The position numbers and the translations under genes are program-made. DNA of 56,604 nucleotides from Planctomycetota bacterium (GTDB lineage: Bacteria > Planctomycetota > Planctomycetia > Pirellulales > UBA7805). Below are positions 34,375 to 43,288 of the stretch, one piece after another. The first letter of the stretch is position 1. Each line of letters starts with the position of its first letter. Where the stretch lies: positions 1 through 56,604 of the forward strand of contig JAIOPX010000261.1 in the NCBI GenBank assembly GCA_021413705.1, written 5' to 3'. The notes below the pieces were generated by a model. The model was given only the letters and a program-made list of their open reading frames with translations, was not told where the DNA came from and ran no database searches.

Positions 34375-35058
34375 ATGAATCCCTTGCTTGAAGAGTGTCC
34401 GCAACAGGATGCGCTTGAACAGAGCACGGCCCCGCAGCGGGTCGACGTACTCGTCGTCGTGGAAGGTGTGAACGACATCGAGTTTCTGCGGCGCATCAGC
34501 CGCATCGCACACGCTGACGATGATGATCTGCCCGACCTGGGGCAGCTGGAGGCTGCCGGTCGCCTGGTGTTTCTGCCCGTCGGAGGGAGTGCGTTGACCA
34601 TCTGGTCGCATCGACTCGCGCCGCTGAATATCGGCGAGTTTCATCTCTGTGACCGAGACCAATCACCGCTCACGGAGGAGCATCAGGCCGCGGAGGCAGA
34701 AGTCAATCGCCGCCCGGGCTGTATCGCGGCCCTGACTGGCAAACGGCATCTGGAAAATTATCTTCATCCGGGAGCCATCTTTGCGGCCCGCGGTTTGAGG
34801 GTCCAGTTCGGGCCTGACGATGATCTGGCCGAATTAGTTGCCCGCCGCAGCTACGACCTGGTGGGCGGCAGTCATCTCTGGGAAGACATTCCTTCCCGCA
34901 AACGACGGCAGATGAAGCATCGGGCCAAGCGGTGGCTCAATACGGATGCCGTCGACGCCATGACCCCCGACCTACTGGCCCAACAAGATCCAGACGGCGA
35001 CGTACGGTCTTGGCTGGAAGCCATTGGGTGGCTCAGGGACCAGGGCTCTCCTTACTGA
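34375..35058 (+). CDS. TOPRIM-domain nuclease-like protein (OLD/DUF4435-type)
   Basis: 227 residues from the ATG at 34375 (GGAG upstream; an earlier GTG at 34348 is possible). The TOPRIM motifs are DVLVVVEGVNDIEFLRR (about 24-40; catalytic Glu) and EFHLCDRDQS (about 89-98; DxD). A GKRHLENYL segment follows. Stand-alone TOPRIM domains of this sort occur in OLD-like nucleases and retron-like defence. No ATPase domain is fused. It could cut DNA or act as a primase-like partner. Confidence 0.72.
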   Translation: MNPLLEECPQQDALEQSTAPQRVDVLVVVEGVNDIEFLRRISRIAHADDDDLPDLGQLEAAGRLVFLPVGGSALTIWSHRLAPLNIGEFHLCDRDQSPLTEEHQAAEAEVNRRPGCIAALTGKRHLENYLHPGAIFAARGLRVQFGPDDDLAELVARRSYDLVGGSHLWEDIPSRKRRQMKHRAKRWLNTDAVDAMTPDLLAQQDPDGDVRSWLEAIGWLRDQGSPY

Positions 35059-35087
35059 GTTCAATCACCCAAATAAGGAGCGAAACC

Positions 35088-35345
35088 TTGCCCCAATACG
35101 AAATTGAACAGTACGAGATTCATGTCCAAAAATACCGGGTTGAGGCTCGCGACGAGGCCCGGGCCATCAAGCGACTTTACGACGGGGAGGCCGAGGTCGT
35201 GGACAACGGCCTCGAATATGTCGAGGTCGCCGACGATCGCGGGATGCCTATCGAGAGCTGTCCCGACTTAGCGGACGCGCTACGACTGTTAGGCGAGGAC
35301 GCGGAGGAGATCATTCCTTCGATCCGCTGCATTTCCGAAGTTTGA
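35088..35345 (+). CDS. Small acidic unknown protein, TTG start
   Basis: 85 residues from a TTG with AAGGAG 8 nt upstream. Sequence MPQYEIEQYEIHVQKYRVEARDEARAIKRLYDGEAEVVDNGLEY is beta-rich and acidic; it could be a small ubiquitin-fold or PAS-like helper but no family was identified. Precedes the beta-grasp protein gene. Confidence 0.55.
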   Translation: MPQYEIEQYEIHVQKYRVEARDEARAIKRLYDGEAEVVDNGLEYVEVADDRGMPIESCPDLADALRLLGEDAEEIIPSIRCISEV

Positions 35346-35420
35346 GCCGACTGCTTGGTGCCAGCCGGACGGTTGTCTCATCACCATATTATTTTACACC
35401 TTAATTGCAAAGGAGTTCGC

Positions 35421-35645
35421 ATGAAGATTTTATTGATCAATAATCATGGCGCTGGCTGGGCCGATTTCATTGAGGTGCAGCCGGGCACCAGCGTGGCGAC
35501 ACTCTTCGCCCAGCAGATGAAAGAGGCCAGTGCGATAGATTACCTGATCCGGGTAAATCGCCTCCCCGTGGCGCCCGACCAGATTCTCCAGGAAAACGAT
35601 CGCGTCTCGATCACCGCCACCAAGATCGAAGGAGCTGGGGTCTAA
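35421..35645 (+). CDS. Beta-grasp ubiquitin/ThiS-like protein
   Basis: 74 residues; ATG preceded by AAAGGAG. Order and spacing of strands match MoaD/ThiS/ubiquitin folds: KILLINNHGAGWADFIEV, PGTSVATLFAQQ (helix 1), YLIRVNRLPVAPDQILQENDRVSITATKI. The C-terminus is EGAGV instead of GG, so if it is conjugated it would need trimming to a terminal glycine, a task for the JAMM peptidase at 36621, with activation by the E1-like protein at 37330. Both lie downstream in the same cluster. Confidence 0.78.
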   Translation: MKILLINNHGAGWADFIEVQPGTSVATLFAQQMKEASAIDYLIRVNRLPVAPDQILQENDRVSITATKIEGAGV

Positions 35646-35666
35646 GCCGCCGGGGCTCAGTGCAGC

Positions 35667-35703
35667 GGGGGCGGCCGGTAACCGGCCGCCCCCACTTTCT
35701 TTC
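35667..35703 (+). terminator. Terminator-like hairpin between beta-grasp and zinc-knuckle genes
   Basis: A 13-bp perfect GC stem (35667-35679 with 35681-35693, centre GGTAACC) followed by ACTTTCTTTC. The T tract is interrupted, so it may act as an attenuator or set the ratio of the beta-grasp protein to downstream enzymes. Confidence 0.6.
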
Positions 35704-35722
35704 TGGTGAGGAACCATCAGCC

Positions 35723-36769
35723 ATGACTGCTCTCCAAAGAACATTCCTGCGCGCGGCAGCCCGGATTCGGGAGCGGCTTGTGACTCCCGGCTGCCGCACA
35801 GTTCAGATCAGCCTGCCCGAGTCATCCTTGGAAGAGTGTGCCAAACTGATCCGCATGCAAGATCTGGTCCATGCACGAGGCTGGCAAGTAGCGGCCGATT
35901 ACGTCCAACGCCGGTTGAAGTCGGAGTTGCACTCGCTTCGCTGGCGGTTAGATGAGATCTGTGGCCAATTCGGGGATCGGCCGACCCTGCGGGTGGCCTC
36001 CCAACGCGAGATTTACGAGGATCTGATTTCTCTTAAGGATGAGTTCAACCATGTGGCGTTGGATCTCAAGAAGCAGACGATTACCGCTACTACCGATCCC
36101 ATCCGCTTGGAAGGGATTTATCTGGGGCCGTTCCAGATCATCTTGGACTGGGGATGTATCGGCTCCCCCTCCCCCTATGGTGTTGTGGCCACCGATCCCC
36201 AGGAGGCGGCCAGCCGCTCCGGTACCACCCATCCCCATGTCAATGATGAAGACCTCTGTGAAGGGGATGCCAAACTGCCGATCCGCCATGCTCTGCAGCA
36301 GGGGCGGTTGTTCGACTTCTTTACGATCATCCGGCAGACACTGGAAACGTACAACGACGGCAGCGCCTACGTTCGGCTCAGTCAGTGGAATGGAATCGAA
36401 TGCCGGGACTGCGGAACGGTGGTCAGCGAAGATGACGAAGGTACCTGCTCCCACTGTCACCGGAGCATCTGTGTCGAATGTTTGAGAACCTGTCGCCGCT
36501 GTGAAGGGGACCGATGCAGCGATTGTCTATCTTCCTGCCATGATTGCGATCAGTCCTGTTGCAAAAACTGCCTATCAGCCTGCGATATCTGCGGGGACAA
36601 CTTCTGTCAGGAGTGTCTTGATGACGATCAATGTGCCAATTGTCGATCGGTTGAAGAAGAATGCCGAGAAGAGGAACGCCAACCTGTATCAGATGGAACG
36701 ACGGACTCCCAAGCCGTCGGTGTTGCGGTTCACGCCCACCGCCTGGGCCAAACTACTGCATCTGCGTGA
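35723..36769 (+). CDS. Multi-zinc-knuckle protein (possible E2/E3-like component)
   Basis: 348 residues from the ATG at 35723. Residues about 1-230 are an unrecognised globular domain ([47 protein letters not shown]), reminiscent of the E2-like or linker domain in Ub-like operons but without an assigned catalytic Cys. Residues about 232-315 contain about ten C-x2-C pairs (CRDCG, CSHC, CVECL, CRRC, CSDC, CHDC, CKNC, CDIC, CQEC, CANC), a chain of treble-clef/RING-like knuckles. Bacterial RING-like proteins occur in such systems. The 3' end overlaps the JAMM gene by 149 nt. Confidence 0.65.
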   Translation: MTALQRTFLRAAARIRERLVTPGCRTVQISLPESSLEECAKLIRMQDLVHARGWQVAADYVQRRLKSELHSLRWRLDEICGQFGDRPTLRVASQREIYEDLISLKDEFNHVALDLKKQTITATTDPIRLEGIYLGPFQIILDWGCIGSPSPYGVVATDPQEAASRSGTTHPHVNDEDLCEGDAKLPIRHALQQGRLFDFFTIIRQTLETYNDGSAYVRLSQWNGIECRDCGTVVSEDDEGTCSHCHRSICVECLRTCRRCEGDRCSDCLSSCHDCDQSCCKNCLSACDICGDNFCQECLDDDQCANCRSVEEECREEERQPVSDGTTDSQAVGVAVHAHRLGQTTASA

Positions 36770-37319
36770 TCGAGGAGAAACCGAAGTGGGGGGATTTGGG
36801 ATCTCGGCCCCCCACGATCTGTTGCTGATCGAGGATGTACGACTTATTCAGCAGGTCTGCACTGCCGTATCCGTCAAGTTTGACGATGCGTCGGTGGCCG
36901 ACTTCTTCGATCAGCAGGTGGACTTAGGGCGTCGGCCGCAGGAGTGCGGTCGGATCTGGGTCCACACGCACCCCGGCAACTCACCCTTCCCCAGTGGGAT
37001 TGATGAGGAGACTTTTGCACGCTGTTTCGGGCAGTCCGACTGGGCTGTGATGTTCATTCTTGCCCAGGGAGGCCAGACGTATGCCCGGCTGCGGTTCAAC
37101 GTCGGGCCGGGGGGGTCGGTCGAAATCCCGGTCGAGGTGGATTTCAAAACGGGTTTTATGCCCCCTGACCCGGACGCCTGGGACCGGGAATATACCGAGA
37201 ACATTTTTGTGCCGGATGCACTCTCAACGCTCTCACGCCACGTGGACCTGTGGGGGGACGATGCGTCTCTGGACGCTTGGCATGATTATACCGGGTCGAA
37301 CGACGACCCATTTTTATAA
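36621..37319 (+). CDS. JAMM/MPN+ metallopeptidase (deubiquitinase-like)
   Basis: 232 residues from an ATG with AGGAG 8 nt upstream; a later ATG at 36693 would shorten the overlap with the zinc-knuckle gene. The zinc site is complete: E55 (ETEVGGFG) and H115-x-H117-x7-S125-x2-D128 in [19 protein letters not shown] peptidases trim or remove ubiquitin-like proteins. In prokaryotic operons with an E1 and a beta-grasp protein they process the modifier's C-terminus, consistent with the GAGV end of the protein at 35421. Intergenic distance to the E1 gene is 10 nt. Confidence 0.88.
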   Translation: MTINVPIVDRLKKNAEKRNANLYQMERRTPKPSVLRFTPTAWAKLLHLRDRGETEVGGFGISAPHDLLLIEDVRLIQQVCTAVSVKFDDASVADFFDQQVDLGRRPQECGRIWVHTHPGNSPFPSGIDEETFARCFGQSDWAVMFILAQGGQTYARLRFNVGPGGSVEIPVEVDFKTGFMPPDPDAWDREYTENIFVPDALSTLSRHVDLWGDDASLDAWHDYTGSNDDPFL

Positions 37320-37329
37320 GGAGGCCAGC

Positions 37330-38055
37330 ATGGTTTCGACAGCGGATCGATTTGTGAGGCAGGAGGATCTGGTGCCTCGGGAGAGGCTGAGAGAACTCGG
37401 CATCACGGTCATCGGAGTCGGGGCGATCGGCCGACAAGTGGCGCTACAATTGGCGGCTATGGGAGCTGGCGAGATCAAGTTGGTGGATTTTGATCGGGTG
37501 GAGGCGACCAATATTACGACTCAAGGATATTGGGCAGCCGATTTGGGTCAGCTAAAGGTCGAAGCCACGCGGGAGGCAATCCGGAACATAGATCCTCAGA
37601 TCAGTGTCGCGATGATCGCTGATCGTTATCGACCATCGCTGAATATTGGCGAGGCGGTTTTCTGCTGTGTGGATACCATCAGCGCCCGGGCGGCCATCTG
37701 GCGATCGGCGAAAGCAGCGTGCCGGTTCTGGGTGGACGGGCGGATGCTGGGAGAAATCATTCGCATCTTGACGGTCGCCGATGGAAGGGGGCGGGATTAC
37801 TATCCAACAACCTTGTTTTCGCAGGCCGAGGCCCAGGCGGGCCGCTGCACTGCGCAAAGTACAATCTACACGGCCAACATCGCGGCCGGCATGATGCTGC
37901 ACCAGTTTACCCGTTGGCTGCGAGGGATTCCGGTTGACCAGGATGTGCTGCTGAACCTGCTGGCCGGCGATTGGTCGGTGCCAGGCACTGAAACCCAAAT
38001 CAAGATAAGAGGATCCTCCCTGGGGTCACCCTTGCCCACTTCGCAACGGGATTAG
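37330..38055 (+). CDS. E1/ThiF-like adenylating enzyme
   Basis: 241 residues; AAGGAGG upstream. Nucleotide loop VIGVGAIGR (27-35), acidic VDFD (52-55) with N61 and Q65, K76, and CCVDT (112-116) match the ThiF/MoeB/E1 adenylation core; C173 in [12 protein letters not shown] is the likely thioester or catalytic Cys. These enzymes adenylate the C-terminal glycine of a beta-grasp protein. The domain is single and lacks the rhodanese or UBA additions of MoeB or eukaryotic E1. Last gene of the conjugation set. Confidence 0.87.
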   Translation: MVSTADRFVRQEDLVPRERLRELGITVIGVGAIGRQVALQLAAMGAGEIKLVDFDRVEATNITTQGYWAADLGQLKVEATREAIRNIDPQISVAMIADRYRPSLNIGEAVFCCVDTISARAAIWRSAKAACRFWVDGRMLGEIIRILTVADGRGRDYYPTTLFSQAEAQAGRCTAQSTIYTANIAAGMMLHQFTRWLRGIPVDQDVLLNLLAGDWSVPGTETQIKIRGSSLGSPLPTSQRD

Positions 38056-38356
38056 GTTTACGGTGCAGCGGAATATTCTATTGCGTCGATTCTCGTCGAT
38101 AATTGCAACGAGGCGGATGACTTTGCCTCTTCCCGTTTACAGGCGGGCCGGTTGTGTTTATCACCCAGATGGGTGCCCGAGCCGGGGAAGCGTTCGGCGG
38201 CTGGGAACGGTTAGCCTGCTGGGGAGTATCCTGAAACAGTCGTTTGGGTCCAACAAAAACTTAGCCCGGCTGGACCTCACGAGTTACGCGATGATAATGT
38301 CTCACCGGGGACGTGTACTTACTCGAACGACGATTGAAATCAGAAAGGATCTCGCA

Positions 38357-38425
38357 ATGGGAGACAAAGGCGGCAAGAAAGACAAGGACAAGGGCAAGAA
38401 GCAGAAGGCGATAAAACAAGAATAG
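38357..38425 (+). CDS. Lys-rich microprotein, reading frame continues past TAG
   Basis: 22 residues (MGDKGGKKDKDKGKKQKAIK...) with AAAGGA upstream of the ATG. It matches a widespread small protein type beginning MGDKGGKKDK. The frame stops at TAG (38423-38425) but continues in the same style (KGKLDKKK) to a TGA at 38450-38452, so the gene may be truncated by a point mutation. Confidence 0.5.
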   Translation: MGDKGGKKDKDKGKKQKAIKQE

Positions 38426-38576
38426 AAGGGCAAGCTGGATAAGAAGAAGTGACGTACGCACCTTGCTCGATGAACGGAGCAAAGTCACCATCTTCCCAGA
38501 AGTCGCGTCGCTCATGAGGCCCGTCCTTTAGTCGGTTTCCAAGCTGACTGATGGCCGGGCCTGTTTATTAGTCGGT

Positions 38577-38633
38577 CCCCGCAATGTTGCGGGGCGGTTG
38601 TTTCCCAACGACCGCCCCGTTACGGGGGCGGTC
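38577..38633 (+). promoter_or_regulatory. Attenuator-like leader with competing hairpins
   Basis: Four segments can pair alternatively: CCCCGCAA/TTGCGGGG (38577-38594), GGGGCGGTTG with CAACGACCGCCCC (38591-38618), and GACCGCCCC/GGGGCGGTC (38610-38633). Pairing of the middle two excludes both outer hairpins. It lies 26 nt upstream of the sigma-like gene and just before its GAGGAG box. No T run follows, so translational control is more likely than termination. Confidence 0.45.
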
Positions 38634-38658
38634 TCTACCTCTGTGAGGAGATCGTCCC

Positions 38659-39288
38659 ATGATTGCGCTTGCCGAACTGCGTTCGCCAAAGCGACCCGTC
38701 CCTCGATGGCATAAAAAGTTTTTGGCCATGCTGCCGCTGATTCGTCGCCACGCTGCAGTATCGTTTCGTCATCTTGACCCGGAAGCCCGTGCGGAGGCCG
38801 TGCAGGAAGTGGTTGCTAACGCGCTGGTGGCTTTCCGACGCCTGGTCGAACTGGGCAAGATCCATGTGGCATTTCCTTCGCCGTTGGCCCGATATGGCGT
38901 CGCGCAGGTCCGCGCTGGCCGTCGCGTCGGGGGGAGTCTCAATTGCAAAGATGTCAGTTCGTTGCATTGCCAGAACCAAAAGCGATTAACGCTCGAACGG
39001 CTCGACTATTTTGACGCGGAGGAAAACTGCTGGACGGAAGTGCTGATCGAGGATCGTACAGCCGGGCCGGCAGAGACGGCAATTTCTCGGATCGACTTTA
39101 GCGATTGGCTCCGCAGCTTGTCACGGCAGAAGCAAAGGGTCGCCTCGACCTTGGCCATGGGGGAGAGTACGAAGGCGACGGCTCGTAGATTCCACCTCAG
39201 CCCCGGCCGAGTTTCGCAACTCCGTCAGGAACTGAAACTGGCTTGGGAGCAGTTCACGGGCGACAGGCCCGAGCCACTAGCGACGTGA
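38659..39288 (+). CDS. Sigma-70-like regulator
   Basis: 209 residues; GAGGAG box upstream. The N-terminal half resembles a sigma region 2 (HAAVSFRHLDPEARAEAVQEVVANALVAFRRLVELGKI), and the C-terminal part is a region 4 HTH (LSRQKQRVASTLAMGESTKATARRFHLSPGRVSQLRQEL, about 154-192). Sigma-like proteins of this type are common in planctomycetes. The middle NCKDVSS...ERLDYFDAEENCW is unlike classical ECF sigma factors, so promoter binding is probable but not certain. Confidence 0.78.
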   Translation: MIALAELRSPKRPVPRWHKKFLAMLPLIRRHAAVSFRHLDPEARAEAVQEVVANALVAFRRLVELGKIHVAFPSPLARYGVAQVRAGRRVGGSLNCKDVSSLHCQNQKRLTLERLDYFDAEENCWTEVLIEDRTAGPAETAISRIDFSDWLRSLSRQKQRVASTLAMGESTKATARRFHLSPGRVSQLRQELKLAWEQFTGDRPEPLAT

Positions 39289-39303
39289 TCATGGAGCGAT
39301 GAT

Positions 39304-39336
39304 GCCCTGCTCTGGACATCAGTTCCAGAGCAGGGC
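39304..39336 (+). terminator. Hairpin after sigma-like gene
   Basis: Perfect 12-bp stem GCCCTGCTCTGG/CCAGAGCAGGGC with a 9-nt loop, 15 nt after the stop. There is no T run, so it is a weak terminator or an RNA-stabilising hairpin. Confidence 0.55.
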
Positions 39337-40145
39337 GAACACGAGTCCGGTGAGCGGTGGGCAGCGCGCATAAAGAGCCCTTCAGCGGTGGGGCAGTACC
39401 GGTGAAGGGCGTGCCAGGGACGGCGAACCGTCCCCAACACTGTCGATTGTTAGCAGATGGCGGACCGACGTGCAAGCATCACCGCAGTGATTTGCTACGA
39501 GGGCCGGCTGGTGAACTGCCGTGGATTCGCGGAATTGCCGATGAGTTTCTCTTGCTGAGGTGCATAAAGTAAATTACATCCTTTTCTTGCCAATGGAACG
39601 GCGTTACTTCGTCGCCACTCAAGTAGCCGCGATCGCGTTAGCTCGCAGAATGGCGTTCAGCGTTCCTTGCTTCAACGAGCTGCCAAATTGCCACACGCAC
39701 CTTAAGCGCAGCGGCATTTCCTGTACGGACCTCATCTTGGACTAGTGTCAAAGCACCAACTGCTTGCCGAGAATCGTGCAACCGATTTGGAACTGCGGAA
39801 ATCCTGTTAATCTGCTCTGGCGCGCGTGGTGCATAAAATACCCGAAGGTCGTAATACATGCGTATTCGGCCAGGTCTAACCGGCATTTCCGCCGGCTGTC
39901 TTCATCGTACACGAGTATTTGGACGCCCTCGACTTGGGCCGGCCTGGCTGGGCTTGCACGAAACCTGCGAGTTCCGCGGCACGCTCTGCCACGAATGGTC
40001 CGGGCGACCGGACGTGAAATAGTATCAACCGCGAGATCTGGCCGCGGCTGAGGCCGCGGTCAGACGTGTTTTTTTTAGCCATCAGCGGAATTTAATGATG
40101 TGTGTTGCAAGGTTGTTCGCGGAAGGGACCGCGACTCGCAAACGC
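39337..40145. other. Gene-poor stretch
   Basis: About 800 bases without a convincing gene. Short hairpins such as 39417-39433 (GGGACGGCGAACCGTCCC) occur; frames at 39560-39745 and 39764-40051 have no ribosome site or known domain. It divides plus-strand genes from a minus-strand group. Confidence 0.45.
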
Positions 40146-40634
40146 CTATTGTTGCGGTTCTACCAAACGAGCCCCATAGTGGACCGCAATCTTTTGACAC
40201 TCCTGCCAGGACTTTTCGATTTCCTTCGATATTTCTTGTTGTTGCGCAACGACGCCATCTGACGTGCCCAATCCCAAGACAGCTTCAATGGTTCCCAGAA
40301 CATTGTCATATTTTTCCAGCAGTTGCGCCTGCTTTTGCCAGGCAAACTTATGCCGCAAAAAAGCCTGCTGAAACGATTCCGGGCACGATCTCAGGTCGAC
40401 GCTTTCCATGGCAGCAGCGTACCTCTTAACGGCAATGGTGTCGCCGTTAGTTTTCCGGTCACGATTAAAAGTAGCTGCGTTGATCCGGTCCTGCTTTAGT
40501 ACCTCCTCGATAGCGCCGGCATAATTGGGTTTCGATTTCCCGCAGCCAAGACAAGCCAACATCAAGAGGATGGGCACAACCTCTCGATAAACGCCTGGGT
40601 TATGAGACTGCCGCGTAAGTTGAGCATCTGCCAT
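40146..40634 (-). CDS. Lipoprotein of unknown function
   Basis: 162 residues; the segment VPILLMLACLGCGKS (about 20-34) is a signal peptide with lipobox LGC, although a basic 17-residue extension precedes it and a later start is possible. The mature part is helical and Gln/Lys-rich. It is in line with, and downstream of, the S16 protease gene (44 nt apart). Confidence 0.65.
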   Translation of the reverse strand: MADAQLTRQSHNPGVYREVVPILLMLACLGCGKSKPNYAGAIEEVLKQDRINAATFNRDRKTNGDTIAVKRYAAAMESVDLRSCPESFQQAFLRHKFAWQKQAQLLEKYDNVLGTIEAVLGLGTSDGVVAQQQEISKEIEKSWQECQKIAVHYGARLVEPQQ

Positions 40635-40678
40635 GCGGGAACTCCTGCGATCGCTGGCCGCGACGGAATAGGCCGACT

Positions 40679-42646
40679 CTAGGCCCGTTTTCCGAACATT
40701 AACATTAATGCTTGCGCCTGAAGTGATGCCCGCCAGTACGACGCCAACACGCTCACTTTGTCTATCGCGGGATCATCCCGGGAGAGATCCCCGTCCTGGA
40801 CGAAGTAGATGGGCTGGATGCAGGGCACTCCGCGCCGCCTGCACTCGGCGATGTTGGTAACCGCGTTCTCGCGGGCTACTGTAATGAGGTAGTTCAGCAA
40901 ATCTGTTCGCTGGTAGTTCAGTTCGCCTTCCTCGGTGATTTGTAAGTCCAGCTCCCCCCAGCGAACGCTAATGCTCGATGCCGTGGCCAAGCAGATTGCA
41001 TGCTGCTGAGCCGCGGCTGAGACGATGAAGAGATCTGGTTTGCGCTTGGAGTTGATTGCCAGAGACGTGTGCAAGGATGCGACCGCCCTTTTTGCGGGTA
41101 GGTACATCGCCAAGTCGGTGTCGTACATGGTCATCCGATTCAGCACTTCATCGCCGCGGACCTGCAACTCCGCCGCGGCGGTATGGACTGTTTGAGCTTC
41201 AAATGCGTTGTGTGTCGCCATCAGCGATGAGTAGAACAATCGCTCAACAATCGCGGGATCGACCGTCAGCCCCGGTTGAGGGAGGCCCTCGCACAGCTTT
41301 GAGGCGTCGGTGACGTACCTGCTCGTCATCGTGCCGGCGACGTGCGCAATAAGCAACTCCAACGCTTTGGCGTTGAGCCTGGCGTTGAAGACTGCCTGCT
41401 CCTTCTCGTCAACCTTCAACTCGGAAGCCTGAATCTGTTCGACTTGGGAGGCGGATCGCCGTTCCATCCAGTCCACTAAGCCAACAATTCCCATGGTCTC
41501 AGGGAGATCGCAAGTGAACTGGCTGCCCAGAATTGGCAGTCCGCTGGTAGCATCGGCAAGCACGGCGGCTGGCGTTGGGACGGCCTTCAACTGAGCGGCG
41601 ATTATTTTATCCAGTTCGGCAATGGGGTCGGCGGGTTTTCTAGCGACCAAGGCATTCATTTCCTTGACATTCCGATCCCTGGCTTGAAGTATCATTTCCC
41701 ATTGCCTGGCGCAGTAAGCTGCCACCAGGAACTTCCCCGAGCGCATGGCGCTGTCTGCCTTGGATCGCGATGACAGAATCAGCTGCCGGCTGGCTGCTTC
41801 CTGCTCGATCTGCTCCCGCTCCTCCTTGGGAATGGCATCCCAGAGTTTGTCACCGGCTGTAATGGCACGCCGGTATTCTTTCTTCAAGACGGTTTCCATG
41901 GCATCCGGGATGTCCAACACATCCCGACCTGGCCGCAGGGTCGGTTTGGCAGGCAAACGATGAACCGCTGCGTATGCCTGCTCCAGATTTTCCACCTGAA
42001 TGAATTCCATCTGAAGCGACTTGGCCAGATCCTTCAGGTCTACTTCCGGCTCGTCGCCGAACAGATTTGCCTCCGCGACTTTGGCGTGGTCTCTCTCAAA
42101 TCGCACAAAAGCAGGTAGCAACACGCGTTTGGCATTGGCGGCGGCCGCTGCCCTGATTTTGGCAGGAACCCCACCTACCCGCCCGATCGTTCCGTCAGGC
42201 ATGATTGTGCCCGTGAATGCAAAGTCCGTTGGTAGATCCCGGCCATCGAGTGCCGAAAGGATGGCCAAGGCAATCAGTCCGCCAGCACTCGGACCATCGA
42301 CCTCGCCGGGCAGGGAAACGGTAATCTTGACGCCGCCCAAGTCGTCGTTCCGAGCTAGTGCGGCGACCATGGCGGCCTGCCAAATACTGGCGCGAAGCCC
42401 TTCCCCCGCGCCTGCCGGCGAGTCTTCTTCAATAGCCACCGTCAGCGGCGACGTGGCAACATTTCGGGTGAAGCCAAACTGAACCGGCTTTACAGAACCA
42501 GTTTTACCGTCGCTTGTACATACCAGCGCCGGCAATGTGAAGGTCTTGGCTGTTTCAGCAGCACTCCCATAGGCGGGCCAAAGCAGCAGGCAGAATGCAC
42601 CAAAAATAAGCATACGACGAATCATGATTGATCTGGCTAATAACAT
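40679..42646 (-). CDS. Exported Lon-type (S16) serine protease without ATPase
   Basis: 655 residues from the ATG at 42646 (AGGGGAG upstream). A signal peptide (MLIFGAFCLLLWPAYGSAA, residues about 12-30) is followed at once by an S16 protease domain: GEVDGPSAGGLIALAILSALDG with S120 and PDGTIGRVGGVPAKI with K163. The 43-residue distance equals the Ser679-Lys722 spacing of E. coli Lon. No AAA domain is present; the remaining ~470 residues are helical and may recognise substrates or an envelope partner. Likely periplasmic quality control. Confidence 0.85.
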   Translation of the reverse strand: MLLARSIMIRRMLIFGAFCLLLWPAYGSAAETAKTFTLPALVCTSDGKTGSVKPVQFGFTRNVATSPLTVAIEEDSPAGAGEGLRASIWQAAMVAALARNDDLGGVKITVSLPGEVDGPSAGGLIALAILSALDGRDLPTDFAFTGTIMPDGTIGRVGGVPAKIRAAAAANAKRVLLPAFVRFERDHAKVAEANLFGDEPEVDLKDLAKSLQMEFIQVENLEQAYAAVHRLPAKPTLRPGRDVLDIPDAMETVLKKEYRRAITAGDKLWDAIPKEEREQIEQEAASRQLILSSRSKADSAMRSGKFLVAAYCARQWEMILQARDRNVKEMNALVARKPADPIAELDKIIAAQLKAVPTPAAVLADATSGLPILGSQFTCDLPETMGIVGLVDWMERRSASQVEQIQASELKVDEKEQAVFNARLNAKALELLIAHVAGTMTSRYVTDASKLCEGLPQPGLTVDPAIVERLFYSSLMATHNAFEAQTVHTAAAELQVRGDEVLNRMTMYDTDLAMYLPAKRAVASLHTSLAINSKRKPDLFIVSAAAQQHAICLATASSISVRWGELDLQITEEGELNYQRTDLLNYLITVARENAVTNIAECRRRGVPCIQPIYFVQDGDLSRDDPAIDKVSVLASYWRASLQAQALMLMFGKRA

Positions 42647-42709
42647 GCGACTAGCTCCCCTGAAATCAATGGCTTGGATGGAATATGGACCTCTCTCGCT
42701 GCCTTGACA

Positions 42710-43288
42710 CTACTTCGACGGGTCCGCGCCTTGTCCTGTGATCTTGCGCCACATCGCCGCTATGCCCGCACCGAGCGCGGCCAGAGAACCGATAATCGCC
42801 CCCCACGTTTTTGCCAGTCCTCCGTTGTTGGCCGCTGGCGTTGTGGCCGCATGAGGAGTCGGATGACCAGGTCTTGAGACGAATGGAGAAACTTTGGGAT
42901 TGGTGGGAGCTGATTTGTAAACAGGAATTGGAATGTATTTCGGAGGGAGAAACTGTCGCGTTGAAGAATACATGCCCCTTCCACAATGGATGCAGATAGT
43001 GGCCACCGTATTGACCTCGCGCCCACAGTGCGGACACTTTCTCGGCAAGACCGAGAACTTCGGAGAATTGAAAGGAGGGACGTTTTGCGAAGGCGGAATG
43101 AGTGGAAATTGCTTAGTGCCTTGGTCAAGAGTAACCGGGCCCAAAATCGGTTTGGGCCGTGATGGATCCTGGCCACTTTGTGGGGCGACCCGTTGGCCCG
43201 AAACTGAGCCGACGAGCACACCGCAGACGAGCACTGTAGCTCCGAACCATGAGACTGAACGTCCAATGTGATTCGCTGTACCATTCAT
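42710..43288 (-). CDS. Zinc-ribbon membrane protein
   Basis: 192 residues from the ATG at 43288 (GGAGTTAAAGCC upstream). N-terminal hydrophobic segment (WFGATVLVCGVLVGSVSG, about 14-31), a Pro-rich linker, a double-Cys zinc ribbon CPHC...CIHCG (about 84-104), another Pro/Thr-rich linker, and a C-terminal hydrophobic segment (WGAIIGSLAALGAGIAAMW, about 163-181). Probably a membrane protein with a zinc ribbon, acting with the S16 protease gene downstream of it. Confidence 0.65.
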   Translation of the reverse strand: MNGTANHIGRSVSWFGATVLVCGVLVGSVSGQRVAPQSGQDPSRPKPILGPVTLDQGTKQFPLIPPSQNVPPFNSPKFSVLPRKCPHCGREVNTVATICIHCGRGMYSSTRQFLPPKYIPIPVYKSAPTNPKVSPFVSRPGHPTPHAATTPAANNGGLAKTWGAIIGSLAALGAGIAAMWRKITGQGADPSK

